From: Taenia hydatigena
Lineage: Eukaryota > Platyhelminthes > Cestoda > Cyclophyllidea > Taeniidae
Direction: 5' to 3'
Assembly (NCBI GenBank): GCA_036345935.2
Contig: JADWOT020000005.1
Location: 19,508,369-19,572,368, forward strand
DNA length: 64,000 bases
The notes beneath the pieces are model-generated. The model was not told the DNA's origin. It did no database searches and worked only from the letters and a program-made list of their open reading frames with translations. The stretch's first letter is position 1; each line of letters begins with the position of its first letter. Both the position numbers and the translations under genes were made by a program. Below are positions 13,701 to 22,700 of this stretch, piece by piece.

Positions 13701-16700
13701 GTGATGTCGGATAGTGCTTCGGGTTGAGGCGTGGCCTCCGTCGATGCGTCGGTGGCGACACCCCTGACATCGATCTCTACTGCCTCTACTTCCTCAGGTT
13801 GAGGTGTCACCTCTGCCTCAATCGCCGTCGCTACACCTTCTGTCCACGCGGATGTGTCAGATGCGGCTGCTGTGGTGCCACCTTCACTTGTGATGTCGGA
13901 TAGTGCTTCGGGTTGAGGCGTGGCCTCCGTCGATGCGTCGGTGGCGACACCGGTGACACCGACCTCTACTGCCTCTACTTCCTCAGGTTGAGGTGTCACC
14001 TCTGCCTCAATCGCCGTCGCTACACCTTCTGTCCACGCGGATGTGTCAGATGCGGCTGCTGTGGTGCCACCTTCACTTGTGATGTCGGATAGTGCTTCGG
14101 GTTGAGGCGTGGCCTCCGTCGATGCGTCGGTGGCGACACCCCTGACATCGATCTCTACTGCCTCTACTTCCTCAGGTTGAGGGTGTCACCTCTGCCTCAA
14201 TCGCCGTCGCTACACCTTCTGTCCACGCGGATGTGTCAGATGCGGCTGCTGTGGTGCCACCTTCACTTGTGATGTCGGATAGTGCTTCGGGTTGAGGCGT
14301 GGCCTCCGTCGATGCGTCGGTGGCGACACCCCTGACATCGATCTCTACTGCCTCTACTTCCTCAGGTTGAGGTGTCACCTCTGCCTCAATCGCCGTCGCT
14401 ACACCTTCTGTCCACGCGGATGTGTNNNNNNNNNNCTCTACTGCCTCTACTTCCTCAGGTTGAGGTGTCACCTCTGCCTCAATCGCCGTCGCTACACCTT
14501 CTGTCCACGCGGATGTGTCAGATGCGGCTGCTGTGGTGCCACCTTCACTTGTGATGTCGGATAGTGCTTCGGGTTGAGGCGTGGCCTCCGTCGATGCGTC
14601 GGTGGCGACACCCCTGACATCGATCTCTACTGCCTCTACTTCCTCAGGTTGAGGTGTCACCTCTGCCTCAATCGCCGTCGCTACACCTTCTGTCCACGCG
14701 GATGTGTCAGATGCGGCTGCTGTGGTGCCACCTTCACTTGTGATGTCGGATAGTGCTTCGGGTTGAGGCGTGGCCTCCGTCGATGCGTCGGTGGCGACAC
14801 CCCTGACATCGATCTCTACTGCCTCTACTTCCTCAGGTTGAGGTGTCACCTCTGCCTCAATCGCCGTCGCTACACCTTCTGTCCACGCGGATGTGTCAGA
14901 TGCGGCTGATGTGGTGCCACCTTCACTTGTGATGTCGGATAGTGCTTCGGGTTGAGGCGTGGCCTCCGTCGGTGCGTCGGTGGCGGCCTCCGTCGATGCG
15001 TCGGTGGCGACACCGGTGACACCGACCTCTACTGCCTCTACTTCCTCAGGTTGAGGTGTCACCTCTGCCTCAATCGCCGTCGCTACACCTTCTGTCCACG
15101 CGGATGTGTCAGATGCGGCTGCTGTGGTGCCACCTTCACTTGTGATGTCGGATAGTGCTTCGGGTTGAGGCGTGGCCTCCGTCGATGCGTCGGTGGCGAC
15201 ACCCCTGACATCGATCTCTACTGCCTCTACTTCCTCAGGTTGAGGTGTCACCTCTGCCTCAATCGCCGTCGCTACACCTTCTGTCCACGCGGATGTGTCA
15301 GATGCGGCTGATGTGGTGCCACCTTCACTTGTGATGTCGGATAGTGCTTCGGGTTGAGGCGTGGCCTCCGTCGATGCGTCGGTGGCGACACCCCTGACAC
15401 CGACCTCTACTGCCTCTACTTCCTCAGGTTGAGGTGTCACCTCTGCCTCAATCGCCGTCGCTACACCTTCTGTCCACGCGGATGTGTCAGATGCGGCTGC
15501 TGTGGTGCCACCTTCACTTGTGATGTCGGATAGTGCTTCGGGTTGAGGCGTGGCCTCCGTCGATGCGTCGGTGGCGACACCGGTGACACCGACCTCTACT
15601 GCCTCTACTTCCTCAGGTTGAGGTGTCACCTCTGCCTCAATCGCCGTCGCTACACCTTCTGTCCACGCGGATGTGTCAGATGCGGCTGATGTGGTGCCAC
15701 CTTCACTTGTGATGTCGGATAGTGCTTCGGGTTGAGGCGTGGCCTCCGTCGATGCGTCGGTGGCGACACCCTTGACATCGATCTCTACTGCCTCTACTTC
15801 CTCAGGTTGAGGTGTCACCTCTGCCTCAATCGCCGTCGCTACACCTTCTGTCCACGCGGATGTGTCAGATGCGGCTGCTGTGGTGCCACCTTCACTTGTG
15901 ATGTCGGATAGTGCTTCGGGTTGAGGCGTGGCCTCCGTCGATGCGTCGGTGGCGACACCGGTGACACCGACCTCTACTGCCTCTACTTCCTCAGGTTGAG
16001 GTGTCACCTCTGCCTCAATCGCCATCGCTACACCTTCTGTCCACGCGGATGTGTCAGATGCGGCTGCTGTGGTGCCACCTTCACTTGTGATGTCGGATAG
16101 TGCTTCGGGTTGAGGCGTGGCCTCCGTCGGTGCGTCGGTGGCGACACCCCTGACACCGACCTCTACTGCCTCTACTTCCTCAGGTTGAGGTGTCACCTCT
16201 GCCTCAATCGCCATCGCTACACCTTCTGTCCACGCGGATGTGTCAGATGCGGCTGCTGTGGTGCCACCTTCACTTGTGATGTCGGATAGTGCTTCGGGTT
16301 GAGGCGTGGCCTCCGTCGGTGCGTCGGTGGCGACACCCCTGACACCGACCTCTACTGCCTCTACTTCCTCAGGTTGAGGTGTCACCTCTGCCTCAATCGC
16401 CATCGCTACACCTTCTGTCCACGCGGATGCGTCAGATGCGGCTGATGTTGTTGGCTTTCTGTTGGGATTGGTATTTTCTCTCTCTTTTCCTTTTGTAATC
16501 TGAACTTGTTCTTGGAAATATTGCCCTGGTTTTGTGGCTGTATCTTCATCTTTGGAGTTGTATTTTTCATTTGTTAATTGGCTATTGTTATCTGTCTCGC
16601 TTTCAATATTTATTTTCTCCTCACTCTCTTTGGTTTTGTTATTTTCCTTATTTTGTTTAATTTGTGTTTCATTTTTCTCCCCCCCAAATTCTGATTTTTT

Positions 16701-19700
16701 TTCTATTATTTCGTCTTCATTTCTATTTGTCACCTGATTCCCTTTTACGTGGTTGTTTTGGTAGTGTCCGTTCTCTTTCATTTCCCTTTGTTCCTCGTTT
16801 GCACTTGTAGTCTCTATTTTTTTCCTATTAAGCTGTAAAGGAATAAATGTAGTGTAACTTGATGCTCTTTTTGTGATTTCCTTTGATTCTTTTCTTTTTG
16901 TGTTATACAACAATCTTGCGTACAATTTCCCGCTTGACCTATTATATACGCCTATTTGGCCTGCGCTTGGCTCCAGTATTAGCGCGTAGTCATTGTTGTG
17001 TATCTTTAGTTGTATCGGAATTGGATTCCCATCGGGCAGCATAACTTTTCCATCTACGACTTTTTTTGCTTTTGTCAAATTTCCACTTTCTGGATCCTCC
17101 ACTATCCACTCACCGTTGCGGGTGTCAATTCTGACAACGATGTTTCTCCAAGTCACAACAGGCCGTGTTTTTTTTAGCTTTAATGGAAGTCCAGCAAAAA
17201 CATCTGACTTTTGTATGTTCCTCTTTTCTTCTCCATCTAATAGCAATACTTCTCCGTTAGTTAGGTTAATCATTGTAATGGAAGCTCTTAAATCATTGAA
17301 CGAAGCAAATGTGTCACAGATCTTAGATGTGGAACCGTTGTTGAAATAGGCTCTGCCGTTTCGCACTACAGTATTCATTAAAACTCGTCTTTGTTCGAAA
17401 TCATACAAGTAGACCGTCCCAGTTGTTAAGTCAACAGCTGGAAGGTAGAGGCATTTGTTATGATCTTTGGATGAATCTTTTGGATTAGTGGAAACGGTCG
17501 CATCCATGTTTTTTGTCGGTGTCTCTGTGACAGTAACCAAATCCGTTGTTCGTGCTGTGTCGGTGATTGTGGCCTTGGAGCCATAACTCACCCTACCATA
17601 AATACGTCCAGTTGCCTTTACGTAGACACTGATTGTTCCCCAATTCGGCTCCAGAGTGAGGACGTATTTGGGATTTCTGATTTTTAGTGGAATTGATACA
17701 ATTTCTCCAGAGGGCATAAAAATATGTCCATCCTCCAGCTTGACTGAACGCTCAAATCGGTTGGATCCAGGTAGCTTTACCATCCATATGCCATTCCATG
17801 TGTCCACTTGAACAGACACATTCCTCCAGACCAAAAAAGTTCGAACTCTAGGATTTTTGTAAACTAGTGGAAAACCTATTGTAACGTTGGAGTGTACTAG
17901 ATCCATCACATTTGAAGTGTCCTGCAATCTCACATTCCCACTGCTGAGATCAAAGACAACAGCAGTCTGGACATCTTCATCAAAGCCGACAAAGTTCTTA
18001 CAGAGACGCAGAGCAGTTCCGTTAGGAAAGTACGCGGCACCATCTCTCACTCTAGAGTCTATTAAGATGTTATTTTCGAAGGGCCTGAATAGTCGTACTG
18101 TGCCGTCAGTCAAATCGATGATAGGAAAATAAGAACAACTGACGTGAGGGGAAGAATTAGTGGCAGAAGCTACCTACACATATGGAAAAGGTGACTCATT
18201 TTATAGCATTTATGTAGACAACGGGAAAAAGACAAATTACATATGCGCAGAAAACCTTAATACCTAAAGCAACAACATACAGGTCCGTCCTGACATTTTT
18301 TTCTGTCAAAGTCTCCAAAATTAGACATTAATGTAAATTAAGTGAGCAGAAACTGTTTCAAAACGTGCACCTTTAAATGTACTCATATTTTTAAACAACA
18401 AATTTGTCATGCCATCCAGCAAAACATATAATTAGAGAGCATTAAGAGTTCAAGCAAAAGTCATCCAAACGGGAACTTACGATCACATTGCCAAAGTCCG
18501 GATCAAAGCTGTACAAGGATTCACCACTTTCTTCTCTAAACTTTTTGGTAGAACCAAAAGAAAGCGCTTATTGTAAGCAATCCATAAGGGCGTAAATGCA
18601 CAAACAAAAGGAGGTCAGCCTAGGTGCATCACTTGATGGTTGAGCAGAGTCGAGTGACCTAATGAGGCTCGATTAGCAGCGACTACTTATACACCGAACA
18701 AACAGAATGAATGAAAATGCTCCTGGAACAGGGATTTATCTCCCAACATGAGCCGTTACGAGATGGCTTTTCGGACGGAATGTATCCTTGTACCACTCCA
18801 TAGGCATCTGCAGCATCTGTGACCAAGCTATACAGGATTGGGTGATCTCTTTTCCCTCCTGTAAGCGTTTATAACAAACCGAGATGCAACTGTCATGCGA
18901 AAGACTACATTCCCTGTTCTTGGTAGCATGTAAAGAAAAGGAGAACTTTTAAGGCGAACACTCAAGAACCAGCTTACTTCTGTCGTTTTGCATGGTGCAG
19001 ACAGTGCATCCGGCCCAGAGTGCAAAGTAAATTCCGTCAGGACACCCTAAAGATATTAATTTTAAAAAATGATATTTTTAAGGAAAAAATAAACCCAACA
19101 TTTGCTTATTTTCAATGCACAACTGAACTCTATTGCTCTTGGATGTATTTGATAATCTTGAACTTTAAGCGGTGAATTTGGTTAAGTTGTAGGTGCATTT
19201 TGTGCGCAAGGAATCGTCAAATTTATTAACTGGTCAACACGCTCTACTAGACCTTCATAAACTAAAGTTGTTTCTTTTTTAATTATTAATCAAGAATGCT
19301 GATCCCACCTGAAAATAAGCTGGGTTGGATGGAAGTCCACTGTTGAGAAGGAATGCTGACGCTCCGTCTCGAAATAACGGTCGCCCAAGTAGTTTGATGC
19401 CCTGCACTTCGTGAAATGGTGCTGACTGCATTCGTGGGCAGTTTGTAAAGAATTTCACCTAAAACATGAAATGGGTGAACTCATACTACTAAATTCCATC
19501 AGTAGAAGCACCGTTATTTTGGGCAATCAGGGGTGGCATTATTTGCATATTTACATGGAATTTTTCACACCAAAAAGGAAAAAATTATAGATTTTGGAAG
19601 TATTTTATCCACTAAGGTGACTAAAATATAGGTCTGTGATCCAAAGCTTACGAATTACATTGCTCATCGTGCTATCCATCTTTTAAAGTCTAAAACATCT

Positions 19701-22700
19701 AGCCCCTTCTTTTCTGGCTTACTTTGATTTCGCAAAAGTGCTTGTCCTACTTCGCATGTGCCTCTTAATGCCAAGGGTAGGTAGGTCAATTAAAGCTTGG
19801 GAAATACTATCGAAACACGGTGGATAAGGCTGAGAAGCAGATGAAATTGTTATCTCCTCCTTTTTCTCCCATCTTGAGATGCAAAATGATATACTCCTAT
19901 GAGTAGGTCTAGTAATGAGATGTGATATGGCTTTGCTTTTTCTTGTGAGAATAAGATTAGGACCTAGTTCCAATTAATTTACACACCGACCATGACTATG
20001 TGTCTGAGAGGGAATGATTTAACAGGCCTTAGGTAGACCTTGGCTATAAGTAATGCTTGGCATTCAGCAAAATTTTTATGTTAGCGGATATTTAGTGGAT
20101 GGTTTAGCGAAATTTAATGATGCCCTCGCTTCCTTAAAGTCTAAAACGACAAATTCTGGAGCACCTCTAAATCCGTCACTCGGATTCTCCGCTTCTCCGA
20201 CTTTCTTCGCCTAGGTGACACCGATGTAGAACAGTTTTTTCGCCATCGCGGATAGATTAAGATGACACGTGCTTTCTAATTGCCAAGATTAAACGGTTTT
20301 TTCAGCATAATACACCTATCGTTGAATGTAATTAAGCACAAGTGCTGACACTCTCCTATCTTACTCGCTTCGAGAGTCGTCAAATGGAGTTCTCAGATGC
20401 TAATCTCCGTGCCCCAGCATCAAAGAGCAGAGGTTAAGGTCAGGAATAAGGCAGCTGCTTGAATTTCATTTCTACCAACTGCACAGAATTTCAGTTAATA
20501 CAAAGAGGAGAGCCCAAAAAACCTTCCTTACATGGCATTTAACCAAAGGTTATACGTCGGATCTGTTCAACCATATATTTTGGGGTGGAAGGGGAGGCAA
20601 GGGATACAGATGTTAAGCAGGAAATCTAAATGTGTTCCAGGTAACGCCCCACACAACTCTGCGAGATAATCCAATCAGAATGGCATTTATAATGTGGATA
20701 AACTGATCTTGCAAAGTCGATTGCCAATCAGTTGCCTGTTAGGCTGACAAAGGTAGATGCAAAAGAGTTCAACTGACTCGGAACTCATAAATTTATACAG
20801 TCGGAAACAGCTGCAACTGTCTTGCTTAGTACACACAGTGGGAAATTTATTAATGGCATAGTACATAGTGAAGGAACATTTGTCTCACATCTTCCTTGTG
20901 CTACAATCCATTTGACCATAAGATTTAATACATTTTCACTAAAAATGGCATTAAACATAGCTACCGCAACAGGAAAGTATGTATGAATGATTAGAGAATT
21001 TATTTATCAACGTTTCGCGAACCAGAAATCATGTAAACCGGGAAGGAACGCAGCTCCTTCTGACACGCCAGTGGCAATGACAAGCTGGATTGAGTCACAG
21101 CACCACTGCCATTCATGAAGCTCTGTCTGGGTTACACCCGATGAATCAGTAGTTGGTCAAGTTGTATAGACGATAAATTGCTCGAACGCACAAAGCACAC
21201 TTAATCAAGTCTGGCTACTCATCACGTCTCAGCTGCTTCCCCTCCATCGACCATTGTATATGTGATGCCAACCATGGCACACAGTTCACCCCCAAAGTGC
21301 CAACTTGTTCGGACAGGATTTTGTCGGCATACACAAAGCAGTACACCTTGGAGTCAAAAGCGATGCAAAATGAACTTACGGAATCCTCTAGAATCAGGAC
21401 GCCTAGTCTCCAGTAGGTGGGAGATTGGGGAAACGGAAAATCAATTACTCGTTCACCTTCGCTGGAATCCAAAAGGTTGTAACGAAGTTGGACACCGTAG
21501 ATTTGTCGCTTTTTATAAAAGAAGAAAGAGGATAGTGATAATCTGATTGTAAATATGTGTGCACAAAAACAATCGTTTGCTGATAATGTGTCCAATTAAT
21601 GCGAATGCTACTTCAAACCTCCTGAAACCCAACTTTCCACTCTTAAAAGTGTTCCTGCAGTGGGGATAAATAATTCGTGCGGGCACTCACCTTGTACATG
21701 GAAAGGGAGAAACGCAAAACTCCATCGGGATCACGAATAGTGAAGAAGTAGAATTTGGAGAGTGAGGAGTTGGGCTGAAAGTTAAGCTGCATGTAGAGTG
21801 AATCACTTGGAAGTTGCTTGTTACTGAAGAAGGTCTGAGCTGGCACTGAGTAGAGTTGTCCGTTGGGTGGCGGGGTGATGTCCATTGGAAAGTTGAGGTC
21901 GGAATTCATTGCTGTTAGGCCATAGTTGCGGTTCAATTGAAAGGGAATGTCCCAACTTGATCCTGATATTAAAATACCATAAGTAATTTAAAATTGAATT
22001 TCATTTATTAAGAAAATGATGACGGAACAGCCCGCTTAGATAGAGAGCTAATTACAATTTTGTCGGGAGATTCGTAAAAATCCATTATTTACACTGTTAA
22101 AGCGGCTCAAATTTGACGCATTGTTGCCGTTAGATCCCAAAAGTGGATCCTCAAGGACAATTTGAGCCAGTCTTTAGGGACCTCTAATTAAAAGAAGCAA
22201 ACTTTTAAAAGAGTCAATTCACCTAGGGTAGAAGCCGCGCTTCTTTGCGTCCTTTCATATCATGAGAGTGGATAAAAAGCAACAAGATTTTATCGAGAGA
22301 GAGATAAAGTTAAGCCAACTCAAGCCACCTTTCAAAGTTGCCAAAGTTGGCGTGTAGGTGAGGTGTATCAAATTCATGGATTAAGTGGATTTGATTTCCC
22401 TTGTCAAGCGTTAGTAAATCGCCCTAAAAAATTTAAAGCCGCATTACCTTAGGAATTTGCATTGATTGTTGCGTCGTGGGCAAAATTTGTGTGCACAAAT
22501 GCCTATCAAACTGTTTTAGAGCTTTGAACTTCGAGATCATGTGATATCTGGCAAAAAAACTCCTTTATTCATGCTCAAGGGCCATTATTACTAGACGTAG
22601 CGTGCAGATGTACATCAGGTAAATACACCCAACTAGGGGTTGTATAAAGTTCACTTTTTTCTTAAAGCGATAGTAAAACAAACAGAAGAGAGGAAGAGAG

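Larger units (their letters stand above)
13490..16450 (-). repeat. Tandem array of 16 coding 189-bp (63-residue) repeats
   Basis: Near-identical direct repeats with a 189-bp period; for example the GATGTGTCAG landmark recurs at 13662 and 13851. Fifteen full copies of the LSDITSE-coding segment are visible, and one more falls in the 10-N gap. The unit is Ala/Glu/Thr/Val-rich with no Cys or Lys in the consensus: it contains SDTSAWTEGVATAIEAEV, then TPQPEEVEAVE, a variable VGVR/VGVT/IDVR/IDVK tetrapeptide, ATDASTEATPQPEALSD and SEGG. The first three units (protein order) share VAMAIE, the first two share DAPTEA, and one unit near 14970-14995 has an 8-residue internal duplication. A mucin-like or stalk-like extracellular spacer is inferred. 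Confidence 0.95.

Noticed and set aside
14172..14200. Protein end at ...EVTPST as a natural C-terminus
   Set aside because: It results from the single extra G; removing it keeps the frame open through the remaining repeats to a splice donor and on to endostatin.
14292..15155. Plus-strand open frames across the repeat array (Leu/Arg/Cys-rich peptides)
   Set aside because: They are shadows of the minus-strand 63-residue repeat: they recur with the same 189-bp period, and one spans the N gap.
13490..16450. CRISPR-like or satellite interpretation of the direct repeats
   Set aside because: The units are 189 bp with no unique spacers, stay in one reading frame, and lie inside a spliced eukaryotic gene.
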